Assembly (NCBI GenBank): GCA_963693085.1
Contig: OY856413.1
Location: forward strand, 466,793,379-466,857,378
Source: Alisma plantago-aquatica
Taxonomy: Eukaryota; Streptophyta; Magnoliopsida; Alismatales; Alismataceae
Reading direction: 5' to 3'
DNA length: 64,000 nt
This document shows, piece after piece, positions 31,902-44,896 of this stretch. Below the pieces are notes generated by a model. That model ran no database searches, was not told where the DNA came from, and worked only from the letters and a program-made list of their open reading frames with translations. Position numbers and translations under genes: made by a program. The stretch's first letter is position 1, and every line of letters starts with the position of its first letter.

Positions 31902-34900
31902 TGTGACGCCCCACGCCACAAACCACAAGATAACTCAAAACTAAACACGGAAACAAAACTAAATGATAAGATTATAAAAAAATAATAAAAATTTAAAATC
32001 ATTTTCATTAAGCACCAAAGAAGCAAAACCCCTTTACATATAAGTCCTCACAGGTCACAAGGTACTCATATCAACATGTTCTTATCACGTATTCCATCAG
32101 CCTGTTACAAGAGAACCTGTTCCAAACATATATACATGTCCACTATACCTTTACATCAAAGGGGACACATGATCCAAAACCATGTATCAAAAGCATGTCT
32201 ACAAAATACACCCAAAAACTATCCCAAAGACCTAAGTGTACAAGGAAGACTCTAGGACTCTAACAACAAAAGGACCACAAGCAACACTTCCAACCTTGTC
32301 AACTACTATCCTTCTTGCTACTGCTCAACCTCTGTTGTATGATCTCTACCTCCTCGTGAACGTCCACCTAAAAGATGTGGGAAACTCACAGGGTGAGATT
32401 CCAAATCTCAGTGGGAGATATAACTCTCCACCAATACTATTATTAGCACATATAAGGCAATTAAAGAACAAAAGTAAAGTTACAACTATGATAAGAAGGT
32501 AATCATTACTGAGAGTATAAGAAGTTGCAATTGAATTATGAACCATCTTATCATCATAAAAGGAATATGAAGAATATGTATGTTTACTACCAGCTATACT
32601 GTACAAAAGCAAGCAAGGCCTCATCCAATATTTTCATATTTGATCCTAAGCAAGTATACTACTCAATCGATTATGTATATTATGCCTCGAGGATTTGAGT
32701 CGTACCACCCAAATCCAATCAACCACTGTTAAGTCGAAATCGGTTCCATACAAGGTCCATGGAAGAGTTAGAATCCAAGACCTCACCAAACCTCATGGTC
32801 AATACACGAGTACACATCAGAGACATACCAGTCAACTGCAACCTGTGACATATAGTCAATAGTGAAAGTCCTAGCCCACCTTGGTACATGTCACAATGTT
32901 AGTGAAATAGAATTACGACCCGTAGACACACTCCTGCCAGGGTATGGCCCACAACCAATCCTGTGAAACCACAAGCAACATATCACTAAGCTACGACCCA
33001 CAACCATACTCCTTCCAGGGTATGGACCGCAACCAATCCTTTGAATGCATATACTCAACAATATATGACTCTAGGCTTCCTCTAAGGGAAAACTTGTTTC
33101 ACCATCTAGTAAATGTTGACACTAAGATGGATCTGTGGCACATGCCATAACTACATGTTCAGGTTCTACTTGATTAGTTAAGTCAATTAGGTGTCTTTTA
33201 GCATCAATCTAGTTACAACGTATGAAGTCATACCAAACTCTACAAAGTTTAGGGCATATCACACTCCCATAAGATATAAATGTATAGAGTATGAACTTGT
33301 CACACTATCACCACATGATGCTTGTACTATTGTCATTCACCAAATCATCAATACCAAAGTCACATACTATGGGATATCAATCCCTCATTTCATAATTCAT
33401 GTATTATAGTGTTTCAGCATGCCTCTTAAAGGCTCATTCAACATGTATCATGCTTCAACACCATAGCATACACTAGCTATGATTATCAAGATTATAACAC
33501 ATGAATGGTTAGAAGTTCATAAGCAAGAGAGATAACCACATAACATCATAACCATTTCATGAGAGAAAAATAAGCAAGATCATTGTTCATTATTAGAGTT
33601 GGGTTTCCTCTTAACCGATTAGAGTTTACAAGACTAGGTTCCACCATCAACCCTAGAATCATCCCCTCCATCATCTTGGAGTGTATAAGGATTAGGAAAC
33701 ATCATTAGAGTTGATTAGATATCATTCTCGACAACATTATATATGGATTATGTATCATTCATATATGATTATCATTAAGTGTTCACATGTGCTTCTCACC
33801 TACCTACCATCACCCTATTTTGACCACATAACCACATAGACCGTGACCACCCATCATGGTCCATGTCATGACCGCAACACTCATGTGTCTTGACCATCCA
33901 CCTACATGTATCGACCTCCCCCCTTCAAGTCATGTTGCGCCCGCGACACTTAGGGCCATGGTTCCACCAAACATATCGACAAAGGTGTCTCGACCAAACT
34001 GTCTTGACCACCAACATATGTCACAACCTAAAACCCTCACGGTCACGACCCAACACACTAGAGGGTGTATCAAACCAAATAAAGTAGGAACAAAGTCCCA
34101 ACACCAAGGGTAACTAAGACACCACATTCCAAATGTCTCAACCTACCATCACTAGGTCAAACTCAATCACAAAGGGGTATCTCGACCAAAGACATCAAGG
34201 TCATGACCACAATGAGGAAAGTGTCGTGATCACACCAAGATGCACCATCTAGGTCACCAAAATAGAACTGAAACCAAGGGTGAGACTATTGTTATCAAGA
34301 AGAAAAGGGCACATACAAACGGTCACAAGACCCTAGGTCATGGGTCCAGAAACTACTAAGGAGGAACCTTATCCAAGGAAGAGAAAACCATGCTCAAGAT
34401 AACTAAAATTGAATGAAACCTCCCTCCCACCTCTAGGTGCACAAAAATCATGCATGAGAGCAATACATAGAGAAAACCCTTCATAACACGTTATCTACCA
34501 AATTGGGTACAAGAAGATTAGGGTTTTAGATTTCTACCAAGCCAAACAACGTATCTCAACTAAATAAGCTCTAGAGAGAGAATACAATAATAAAATGCAC
34601 ACATAAGTGAAATTATAGAGTAGGCTTAGTGTTATATATCCCACCTTAAGATGATCACCACCAAGAGCTCCAAACTCCAAGATCAAGAGCTCCAAGCAAA
34701 CAATTTAAAGGTTGAAGAAGCTTCACCAAAAGTTCCACACTCGGCCATAAGAGAACCTCAAGAAGGAGAAGACCCCAAGGTCAAACCTAGCCCAAGGAAA
34801 GAAACAAAGAAGCTTTTGTTTGAACCAAAAGAGAAAGGGAAAAAGGGAGGAGAAATACTCTTCACACTTGGGTCTACCTTGTCAAGACATGGTCTATGAC

Positions 34901-35891
34901 CCTTGTGATGATGAGTTTCTCTCCCAAAACGAACACCATGTAAGAACCATGGTCTAGGGCCGAGAAAAGAGGAAGATGAAGGTGCAAGATCGAAAGAAAC
35001 ATCAACTTAGAAGACAAACACTTACCAAGGATGGAAGATGAGCTCGGATCACTACCACCACCACATGCAAGAGGAGATTGATCCCCCAAGCTCCAAAGAT
35101 GAATCTTCTTACTCCACCAAGCTCCAAGAACAAGAAAAGAAGGAGGAAGATGGTAGATGGTCAAAAAGGGTTGCAAAAAAGGAAATTTAAGGGGTTATAT
35201 AGATGGAAGATGAAAGAGAGAGCAAAAGGGTGGGGTGTCAACACACTAAGGGACCCAAGGGACAGTTGTTCTCACAAAATACAACATGCACCCACATGCA
35301 ACCACTTAAACATGACATGCAAGACATGGTAATACATTTGGGTAGTGTCTCAACCACCATGGATTCCCACATGGTCACGGTCGTGACCTTCCTAGGTTTC
35401 ACCATCCATGATTGTGACACCACCTATCACCAACTCCTCTAGGTTGAGACAAAGCACCTACACAAACCCTAGGTCGAGACAATCCCAACTAGGTCAACCA
35501 TCTCAACCCAAAACCACCCTAGACTACCTAGGTCACAACCCAAACACTTGGAGGAGCTGTCTTGATCGTGAAACCCTCTAAAACCTACATTGGTCGTGAC
35601 CCAAGGTCGCGACAACACAACCAACACACATGGTCAAGGCACTCAACACTCATAGCAACCATAATCACCACCTAGGGTGATACTCCTCAACTTAAGCTCA
35701 AACAAGGTACCCTCCTCTTTCTCTTTCCTCTAGATGATGTTAAGAAAGAGAGTGAACACTATAGAGGTGGAAAATTTCACATCAACCCCCTACATTGGGT
35801 AAATTTCAATTTGCACAAAACTAGCACAAAAAGCACAAAATTCATCCAAACAAGCCCAAACTTGTAACTTAAGCTCTCTACAAGCCCTAAT
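31902..35891 (-). mobile_element. Solo LTR, first and larger part (minus strand), related to the gag-only element
   Basis: The plus strand starts TGTGACGCCCCACG, which on the minus strand is an LTR end reading GTGGGGCGTCACA. The other end is at 51030, beyond an inserted chromovirus; there the minus strand starts TGTAAGATGCCTGACCTGAG, matching TGTAACACCCCTGACCTGGG of the young LTR. The minus-strand order also matches that LTR: a TGTGCAAATT...TACCCA block, a leader with repeated GAGCTC and CTTGG words, and a section rich in short GTC/GAC palindromes (GGTCACGACC, GGTCGTGACC, GGTCGCGACA). A TATATAAC lies on the minus strand near 34633. Total about 4.06 kb. The flanks (GAAAT versus ATATT) do not form a clear TSD. 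Confidence 0.65.
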
Positions 35892-38800
35892 TGTAAAGAG
35901 GCGAGATCACTTCTTTACTAAAATTTAAAGGAAATACAAACATACACACTTTTAACAAAATTTAGAGACTTTGAGGATGATTGAATAATATTCCAAGTAA
36001 ATAAGCATGATTCCAGATACATAATAAAATGTCAATAGTAGCGGAAATAAAGAAATAAATAAGCCTTCACATGGCTTTATTGTTTATTACAAGAATGATT
36101 TCTAAAAGAAAAGATAAGATAAGTAGGATCTAGCTATATAATCCTAGCCATCCTTTTCCAAATGCTAAAGATCAACTCCTAAGGGAAGCTTCCTTCAAGC
36201 TTGTCCTTCTCCTTGCACAACACCAGCACCTGGGTGGTTGGGAAGACACCCAACAAGAGGAAAAGAGAGAAAAGTATGTGTTACAAGATTATTATAAAAG
36301 TGACAAGAAAGTTGTAACAAGTAAAATAGGCTAGGAAATCATCAAAAGATAAGACATCAAGAGTATGGGGCTTTTATTAAGGAAACTTGCCAATAACAAA
36401 AGTAATTAAAGGATTTGCATGTAAATTAATATGTCTACCTAACTAAGTAGGGTTGAGGCACCTACCAGACCTATAACCTTAGGTGAGGGGAGAATAAGAC
36501 ATTCCCAATCACCTATAATATTATGGGGAGAATTATATTCATTCCCCTAGGGTGATTATATACATGCCCTCTGTGGGTGGTTGTACATAAGTACCACTAC
36601 TTTACAATTAAATAGAACATATAACTACATGCTAGAAAAAGAGTTATGGCAAGATTAATCAAAAGATTTGAATAACATGGCAGTGGGGTATGAAAACCCA
36701 AACAAGATAATACTAAAACTAATTTTGAGGCAATAAACAATTTAGGTTTCAAGAATCAAGGATTAGTTCAGATTAAGCCTCATTAGGGAATATGGGTATT
36801 GGTATAAAATTTTCCCAACTGAAGGGGGTAGATGCACATACCTTAGCCTCAAGTGTTCTAGAACCCTCTTTCCAACCCTTCACACGAAATCAGAACCCAC
36901 TTTCCCTAACATCATCATTAGATCTATGAATTAGAATTAGGTATACTCATTAAAGGTTGAAAACCCTAATATTACTAACTTTTTGCACAAACCATCAAAT
37001 TAGACTCTGAGAATATCACCATCATCTTAGTTAGGGTTTTCTGATAAAAATGACATATAATATTGTATATTTTGAAGTTATGGACTTTTAGGGTTAATTT
37101 TGGTGATTTTTAGTTAATTAAATCATTCTAAAAATACGTTTTCACAAACATCAAAATCAAAACTCAAAAACATTATTAATGGATAGATCCCATCTTCCTG
37201 ATTTCAAAACACTATTTATTTTTTAGGGAAGTCAGAGGGTTTTTTATTCATCTCGCCCCTCTCATGCAAGCAAAAACTTGTGGATCATTACAGCATACAT
37301 TTCTTTTAGCAGAAATAAAATTGGTAGTACTACTACCATTACAGGACTCAGAAAAGATAATATTAACTAGACTACTAGAAACACTATTTATTTTTAATTT
37401 TTGACCATTGGAATAATTTATAGAAATTATTTTATTCTGGCCAACCAAAACCTACCACGTACGCAAAGCATGAGGGAGAGAGAGCTAACGAGAGAGAGAG
37501 ATAGAGAGATCGGGTGGTCCCGCATCTCTGGGACCTATCCCTCACTGTAGGTGTGGGCCGGGTCAACGTTTGGTCAAAGGCGGGAAAAAAGGAGCAAAAG
37601 GATGAGGATGCCCCTCACGCAAAAAACACACAAAGCAAAAATGACCAGGGGCGATTTGGTAAAATGATAGGGAGTCATCTTCCTCCCCGTGCCAAGGCAA
37701 TGAGCCGCGAGCAGCTTGCTTGGGCTCGATTTGGGCAAAAATGACACACACCACCAAATTCGATGCTTAGGTGCTTAAAAGAAAGAAGAAGAAGAGAGGA
37801 ATCTAGTGGTACCTTGTATTAGAACGGAGGCAAAGCAAGCAGAACACGAGGGGTGCCGCAAGGTCAGGGGAAACGGGTGGTTAGATGGAGGTCAAGTCGT
37901 CCACAAAACTCAAAATTGAAGGCACAAACGAGATGCTAAGGTGATGGCGGTCCTAGGGGCATAGATATATATAGGCAATGGACCTCGAGTTAGGGTTGGA
38001 CTAGGTGGAGGTAGAGGGCGGCGGTGCCCATGTTGGGCGTTTCTCAAATCTTCTCCAAAACCCAAAATCTTTGGGATAAAATGGAGCAGTATTCAATGAA
38101 GAATCCAATGAACAAAAAATTAGCAAAATCCATCGAGTATATCTCCGGATATATTGATTTGAAAATAGGGAAGCAAAGAACCTGTTTCCTCTTTCATTTA
38201 GAGGAAGAAGACAATCGCGGGTTGTCAGATCAGTGAACCCAGGTCCACGAAGGACCCTGGGCCATCTGATCTCGTGGATGGGATAAGGAATTGATTCCTT
38301 GTTGCATTAAAATTCGACCAAAGTGTCATTTAAATTCTAAATGTTTTTCTCTCTCCTTGTTTGGAGGCCCAAATGACATCCAAAAATTACCAAATTTTAT
38401 ATTCTGACTGATTTTGACGCATAAAATCCAAATATGGAGTTATTTTTTCCTTTTGAGGAAGTTTGATAGGTTAAAGAATTAATATGTCATTTTCTCTTTC
38501 CTCCTTCAAAAGAGGTGATACCATTGCTTAAAATTTGTGTAACTTCACCCATAAGTCTCCCTAAGGGATTAGAACACAATTTTGTAATTATCTTTACAAG
38601 TTGAGATTATTTATTTATTTATTAAATAAATAGAAGATTCTACACACGTTCTCTCTCCTATTTTACTCATTATTCACACATTATCCAAATTAGTTGCAAA
38701 TTTGCCCAAAGGCTTATTTTTATGTCTAGAATACGAATTTGGAGTTATTTTTATGATTTGAGAGCATTAAGTATTTTATTTCACTTTATTGGCCTATTTC

Positions 38801-39316
38801 CTATTTTCTTTTGATAATGACATTAATATTTACATTTATGTTCCACTTTAAATGATACTTGGCCCTTAAGTTACTTTTTGGTCAAGAAAACGAATTTGAG
38901 TGTCAAATTATCCTTGTGGGTTTCCAATTATAATTTTTGGTGCAATATCTTTCTCATTATCCTCTTTTATCCATTAAATCCCATATTACTTCTAATTATT
39001 GTATTTATCTTCTCCTTTATATAAAATTCGGATTTTCTCTTATTTCTCTTATTCTAGGAAGTGCTAGAAAGTTCTAGGATGAAATATCTTATTCTTTTTA
39101 TTGCTTAGTGTACAATTTGCACTTTAGACCCATTATCTAAAATCTAACTGAGGCATATGTGCATACAACCCTATATTAAGAATATATGGGAAACAATTAT
39201 CCAATAACCATCATAATTCCACTAAATCAAATCCAAAGACATATGGGATGAAAATGAAGGACAAAACTTATAGAAAAGGGTACAAAGATGTACATAATGG
39301 ATTTCAGTATGTTACA
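35892..39316 (-). repeat. 3' LTR of the chromovirus (contains a LINE insertion)
   Basis: On the minus strand it runs from TGTAACATACTGAAATCC to GATCTCGCCTCTTTACA. It is 3,425 bp, about 176 bp longer than the partner LTR, mostly because of the insertion at 37224-37378. A minus-strand TATATATA near 37965 is a possible core promoter. Confidence 0.93.
37207..37395 (-). mobile_element. Short truncated non-LTR retrotransposon in the 3' LTR
   Basis: 155 bp (37224-37378) is present here and absent at the same place in the other LTR. It is bounded by the repeated word AAACACTATTTATTTTT (37207-37223 and 37379-37395). On the minus strand it ends AAAACCCTCTGACTTCCCT and an A-run, like the 3' end of a plant L1-type LINE. 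It postdates the chromovirus insertion. Confidence 0.75.
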
Positions 39317-39330
39317 ACACTCCACCCCTT
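39317..39330 (-). promoter_or_regulatory. Polypurine tract of the chromovirus
   Basis: The minus strand reads AAGGGGTGGAGTGT immediately before the 3' LTR, preceded by TTTCGGGGACGAAATCC. The latter block is shared with the gag-only element at 18988. Confidence 0.8.
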
Positions 39331-39354
39331 AAAAAGGATTTCGTCCCCGAAATC

Positions 39355-39813
39355 TCATACAAAGAGGGAAGGGTGAGTATGTAACATCTCGTCTTTCAAC
39401 TCCCAAGTGGTTTCTTCTAAACCATGATATGTCCACAAAACCTTTACTAACTCTATCTCCTTATTCTTCAACTGCTTTACTCGAGAGTCAAGGATCCTCA
39501 CAGGTAGTTCTTCATAAGTCAGATTCTCATGAATCTCCATAGGTTCAATAGTGAGTACATGAGAAGGATCTTTCACATACTTTCTCATCACATAGACATG
39601 GACCACATTGTGGATCTTGTCATAAGCAGGAGGTAAGGCTAAGCGATACGCATAGTCTCCCACTTTATCTAAGATTTCAAATGGTCCAACATAGCGAGGA
39701 CTCAACTTGCCTTTTACTTTAGATCTTGCAATAGAACGTATAGGCTTGATCTTCAAAAAAGCATAATCTACCACTAAGAAGCTTACACCAGACCTCTTTC
39801 TATCGGCATACAT
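39355..39813 (-). pseudogene. Integrase C-terminus with chromodomain-like tail
   Basis: GKLSPRYVGPFEILDKVGDY and YRLALPPAYDKIHNVVHV form the GPY/F module of gypsy integrase. The tail, ILDSRVKQLKNKEIELVKVL then W-x-x-H-G-x-E-E-T-T-W-E, is the shortened chromodomain typical of Tekay/Del elements and is thought to steer insertion into heterochromatin. It ends close to the polypurine tract. Confidence 0.85.
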
Positions 39814-39816
39814 ATT

Positions 39817-40449
39817 TTATCGGTCTTGAGAAGATTTCATACGTTTCTTTATCAGCTGTACCTTCTCAAGCATCATCTGTATGTCATCGGTCTTCACTAG
39901 GGAACATTCACCAACATCATCCCAGTGCAAAGGCGAATGATAAGGTCTACCATAGAGAGCTTCAAAAGGCAACATACCAATACTAGCTTGGTAGCTGTTG
40001 TTGTAAGCAAACTCTGCTAATGGTAGATATCGATCCCAGGAACCACCCCAATCCATCACACAAGCACGTAGCAAGTCCTCCAGAATCTGAACTGTTCTCT
40101 CAGACTGACCATCAGTTTGTGGGTGGTAAGCAGTACTGAAACGTAGATCAATACCCATCTCTTCTTGAATCTGACCCCATAAGCGAGAAGTGAATTTTGG
40201 GTCTCGATCAGAAACTATCACAGCAGGAACACCATGCAGGTGAACTATCCACTCCACATATAACTGAGCCATCTCAACAACTTTATACGTGGTCTTGAAA
40301 GGCAAGAAATGAGCAGATTTTATAAGGCGATCAATCACCACCCAACTTGGACTTAGGGAAACCAGTAACAAAGTCCATTGTGATCTTCTCCCACTTCCAT
40401 TCTGGAATCTGGAGAGGATGAAGAAGACCACTGGGTCGTTTTTGTTCAA
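39817..40449 (-). pseudogene. Chromovirus integrase catalytic core
   Basis: The DDE residues are all visible: Asp in WVVIDRLIKSAHFLP, Asp in VIVSDRDPKFTS, and Glu in HPQTDGQSERTVQILED. SYQASIGMLPFEALYGRPY follows. The N-terminal end of the frame (near 40400) is shifted relative to the preceding integrase part. Confidence 0.88.
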
Positions 40450-40525
40450 TCTTCACTTTCTGACATGTCAAGCACTTCGCCACGAATAGATCTATATCAT
40501 TCTTCATGTTCTTCCACCAGAAGCT

Positions 40526-40990
40526 TCACTGTAAGTCCTTGTACATCTTGGTTGTGCCAGGATGAATAGTGTATTTGGACCCATGAGCTTCACTCAGAAC
40601 CTTCTGTCTTAGATCACCAACATTGGGAATCCACAACCTTTGTCTGAAGCAGACAACACCATCCATTCCGACAGAGAAGTCAGATTGCGGTTTCTCAGTT
40701 AAAGATTTCATTTCTTCAAGCTCAGAACTCTCTAACTGTGCTTCCAAGACTTCTGAGATCCAGGTTGGTGTAACAGTCAAACTGGCCATATGAACACACA
40801 ACTTGTCTTCATCCACTGAATCAATAGGTTGAGGTCTCCATCTAGCCACATGTTCAAGGTTTTCCCACACTGAACATCTCATAGCAGCACAAACAACATC
40901 CTTTTTGCGACTTAGAGCATCAGCTACGACATTTGTTTTACCAGGATGATAGGTGATGGTAACGTCATAATCTTTATGATATTCCACCAC
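40526..40990 (-). pseudogene. Chromovirus RNase H end and integrase N-terminus
   Basis: YHPGKTNVVADALSRK closes the RNase H/connection region, followed by a variable linker and RLWIPNVGDLRQKVLSEAH. It ends at IHPGTTKMYKDLQ and a stop. The His pair of the integrase HHCC domain lies here and the Cys pair (KCLTCQKVK) lies in another frame near 40460. Confidence 0.8.
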
Positions 40991-40998
40991 CTATGTTG

Positions 40999-41322
40999 TC
41001 ACAAGTTCAGATCCTTCTGAGTCAACAAATATCTCAGACTCTTGTGATCAGAAAAGACTTCAAACTTTTTGCCATAGAGACAGTGTCGCCAAATCTTCAA
41101 AGCATGAACTATGGCAGCAAGCTCCAAATCATACGTAGGCCAATTAGCTTCATTAGGTTTTAACTGTCGAGAAGCATAGGTGACTACCTTTCCGTCTTGC
41201 ATCAAAACACACCCTAAGCCTAGTCAAGATGTGTCAGTGTAGATGACATAGGGTATGCCCTCAACAGGCAAAGCAAGCATGGGGGCAGAAGTCAGGCTCA
41301 TCTTCAACTTCTGAAAACTGTC
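40999..41322 (-). pseudogene. Chromovirus RNase H
   Basis: Continues RT after the solo LTR: FQKLKMSLTSAPMLALP, a YTDTS block with a stop near 41221, then [34 protein letters not shown] sequence (here [20 protein letters not shown]) and [17 protein letters not shown]. It carries the acidic residues of gypsy RNase H. Dead because of the stop and the split. Confidence 0.82.
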
Positions 41323-41327
41323 CTCAC

Positions 41328-44300
41328 TGTAACATACTGAATCTCAAGCTCTTCCCTACAATTTAACCATATTCTATCTTTTCATTTCTTTCAAGTCCTT
41401 TTGGACTAATTTCATAAATTTCCCTTCTTTTATATTCTTTTTGGACTCCTTGTGCAATTTGAGCACAATTCAAGGTTGAAATTACCTTTTTCCCTCATTT
41501 ATATAAATGGAGGGGTGTTTGCACAAATAACCCACTTAAGGTAATAATTAAGGACTAATAATGCAAAATGGAGTTTTATGAGAGATAATAATTGGATAAT
41601 GTTAATTTGGAGCTTTTTGGATAAATTAGTAATAATATGTATTTGAGTGTTTAATGAGAGTATTTCTCCTTTTTCCTTCTCTCTCCTCAAAATATGATTT
41701 AATTCATGAAAATATGTTATTTTGTTGAGAAATGATTATTGAAATCTTAATGTTTTTAATATCTCGACATTTAATCACATGTTTCATAAAAAGAAGTCTT
41801 TTCATATAACTCATTCATTTTAATATAGTAATATACATTTTAATGAGCAATATAGTAATTAAGGGCCATATTATGTATAAAACGAGAAAGTAATGGCATA
41901 GAATTATTTTAGACTTTAATGTGAGCTAATGGTTCAAATTTGGTACCTTTTGGACTTCATTTGACCCCTCAAAATGATTTTATACGCTTTTAAGATAGTG
42001 TGATAAAAGTCTTTTGATTTATTTCATTTATGTCTTTTGTAACATTATAGTTTCGGTTCTTTTCCCTTGTCACGTGACCCGAACCATCATGGCCCTTGAT
42101 CTAACTGCCATGATTCTATCCCCATGTGATCCAACGGTCCTCACATCGTCTTCTTCCTCCCACCATCCGCAGGTAACTGAGCAGTGACACCTGCTTTACT
42201 CCCCGATCCCGTTCTCCCTCCACAAAACACCTTTTCACCCGATTCTTCTTCCATTGGCTTCGTTTCCCGCCGCCGGTTCAAATGAACCCTAAATCATCGC
42301 CTACCTCGTTGATTTGGCAAAACGCCCAACATGGGCCGCCTCCTCCTCTCCACCAAGGAGTTGCAGAGCCAGCTTAGACCTTCCCCACGCCTATTTAAGG
42401 GTGTCTAAAGCTTCCTCAGGCTTCGAGCCTTCCACCTCCTCAACCAATTTCCCCTTATTTACCCCGGAGCTCATCGACCTGCTCGCCCTTTCCACCCAGC
42501 GATGGTGAACCAAATCTCAGAACTCCGGTCACCTCAGTCAAATTACGGGCTAGGTAACCTTCCTTAGCTTTTCTTCTCTCTTTTCGGCTCTGTAGCTTAC
42601 CTCGCGATGCCCCTGAATGCTTGGTCCTATAGACCATGATATCGACCTCCACTAGCGCCTATCATTTCTAGGCTTTGTTGCTTCTCCACCCTCGCCGACG
42701 CCTTCCCTCGATTCACCTTGCATCCACGTACGCTTCCTAACCTTTTGTTTTGCATTTTTCGACCCCTATCTTCGGGTTTTGATTCCCATCTTGTTCCCCT
42801 GTTTCCGAATAGGTTGGGCCTTCTTCTTCTCCTCCTAAGCACGCGAGTGCGTGGGTAAGAGATCTCTGTGTTCGGGGGGAACTAGGGAACTTGTTCCCAA
42901 TGTCCATCCTTAGTTGCAAACCCTAATGGTGGGTTGAAGCAAAGGAGCTCGAGCTCCTATGAGCCTGCTCGCGCCATGACCTTGGCTGGAAGAAGCTAGG
43001 TCATGGAATGACCAAGAGGGTCATCCACATGCAATGTAACAATTTAGAACACAGGGGCAATCTCATAATTTCACCTTGAGTTATGTTTCTCGCTTGCAAG
43101 GTTTTGTTGCATACGAATGACAGAATTTCCCTCGGTGTTTCAATCGATTTCATTTTATACGCAAGGACATTTTTTTCATTTCACCTATTATTTACATCAA
43201 ATTGCATTTTCATTTAATTACTGTCACGTATGGTTTTCTTGCATTCTGATAGGCCGATTTTACTTAATTCATAGTAAATTGATCCATGGTAAAAAATGCA
43301 AATAAATAGTCAATGGAAAGGATTTTTAATTTAGAATTCGATTTTGAAGTTTTTGAGTCATGATTTGGATTCCTTTTTCAAATTTTGCTTTGAATGCCTT
43401 TTCAAGTGTATAAAATGTTCTAAAATACATAATTAATTCATTTTAACTCCAAATTGAGAAATAAAATATGTTTTATTATTCAAGAGAATATGACTAATTT
43501 GTTGGGTTAGGTTTTAAACCCTAAATCGTGGTTTTGAATATAAGTTCCAAAATTAGGGTTTTCCTATGCTTTAAGCCTTATATATACTAATACATGTGTA
43601 ATGATGTAACTAGGGAAATATGGAATTGGATACAATCAAATTGGTGAATGTGATGGTAATGAATTGAAACTAAGGTATGTGACACCTATTTATGTATGTG
43701 GCCCCTATGTGTGTGGATCCTATTTTAGTATGTGGAACCTATTTATGTGAACATCTATGATGAATGTAAAATCTATGTGGAATGTATATGTGCAAATTAC
43801 CTATCCTTCAGTTGGGCTCTTATCCAACCCTACCTTAAAGATGTACTAGCCTTGTTATCCTTATAAATGTCTTTATTTGGCTCTTTACTTATTTGATGCT
43901 TTTTTACCATTATGGCTCATCTAATTGAGTTATATGGATCTTGTGATTGCCTATATTTGGCCCCTTACTTATGATATTCTTCTATTGCTTATGTGGTTAA
44001 TTTAATTGTAACTCTTGAATCTTGCTGTGGCCAATGTTTGGCTCATCCATTTATTGAGATTATTTATTTGGGTTTTATTCCCACTCTGCAATGTTGCAAT
44101 CTTGTTATACTTCTCAATACTTCCAAGTGACTATTAAGCATGATGTATTTTAGGCCAAATGAAAATGTAGTGTACATGAGTACAAACCACCCACATGGCA
44201 CTAAGGTTTTAGTCCTCCTGCCAGGCACTGGGGTTTTAGTCCCCCTGCCATTTTATATTAGGCACTGGGGTTGTAGTCCCCCTGCCACTTTATATAGGCA

Positions 44301-44891
44301 CTGGGGTTTTAGTCCCCCTGCCACTGGTGAGGTCCGGTAGGTGCCTCACCCTACATTGAAATGACTTTGTGTCTTAATATATTCATGCTATGTGATTGTT
44401 ATTGTGGTGATTGATTATAACAGTTCTCCATTCTTATTTAAATATTTGTCTCATTCTCTTAAAATCTTGTAGCATAGAGAATCTTTTATTATGCAATGTT
44501 GTTGACTATTACTTGTCCTATTCCTTTTGATTGACACATACTTTTATCTTTCTCTTGCTGGATGACCCCAACCATCCAGGCTAGGATCAGAGTTGTGCAT
44601 GGAAGCTTGGTGAACCTAAGACTAAGGATAGGACAAGAAGAAAAGGAACATATAGCTTGCATGGTCATAGTTGCCTTTATATATTAAGTTGTTTCATTTG
44701 GAGACAATATTGGCTTAGTATAAGTCTTCCTCTACCTAGATCCTATGTTTTGTATAAAGTTGTACTTCCTTATAGAAATTTTATAATGTACTCTTTATAC
44801 ATTTTGAATAAAGTCAAGTTTTATTTCTTCTGCTGCCACACATTTGATGTATTTGTTTATCATGTTTTATAGTATAGACATGGTCTTTACA
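41328..44891 (+). mobile_element. Solo LTR (3,564 bp) nested in the chromovirus pol
   Basis: Starts TGTAACATACTGAATCTCAA and ends GACATGGTCTTTACA. It is flanked by the 5-bp duplication CTCAC (41323-41327 and 44892-44896), and removing it rejoins the broken pol. Its first bases resemble the chromovirus LTR start (TGTAACATACTGAA) and its last bases share CTTTACA, so it is a related gypsy family in opposite orientation. No PBS, PPT or gene is inside, which supports a solo LTR left by LTR-LTR recombination. A GC-rich part (42060-42980) probably contains the promoter and leader. Confidence 0.88.
44195..44335 (+). repeat. 34-40-bp tandem repeat in the solo LTR
   Basis: About 3.5 units of GGCACTGGGGTTTTAGTCC plus CCCTGCCA and a TTTATAT join. 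Confidence 0.9.
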
Positions 44892-44896
44892 CTCAC

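Noticed and set aside
34651..35332. Lys/Glu/Pro-rich open frames (82-100 codons)
   Set aside because: They lie in the leader-like part of the solo LTR, overlap on both strands and show no domain.
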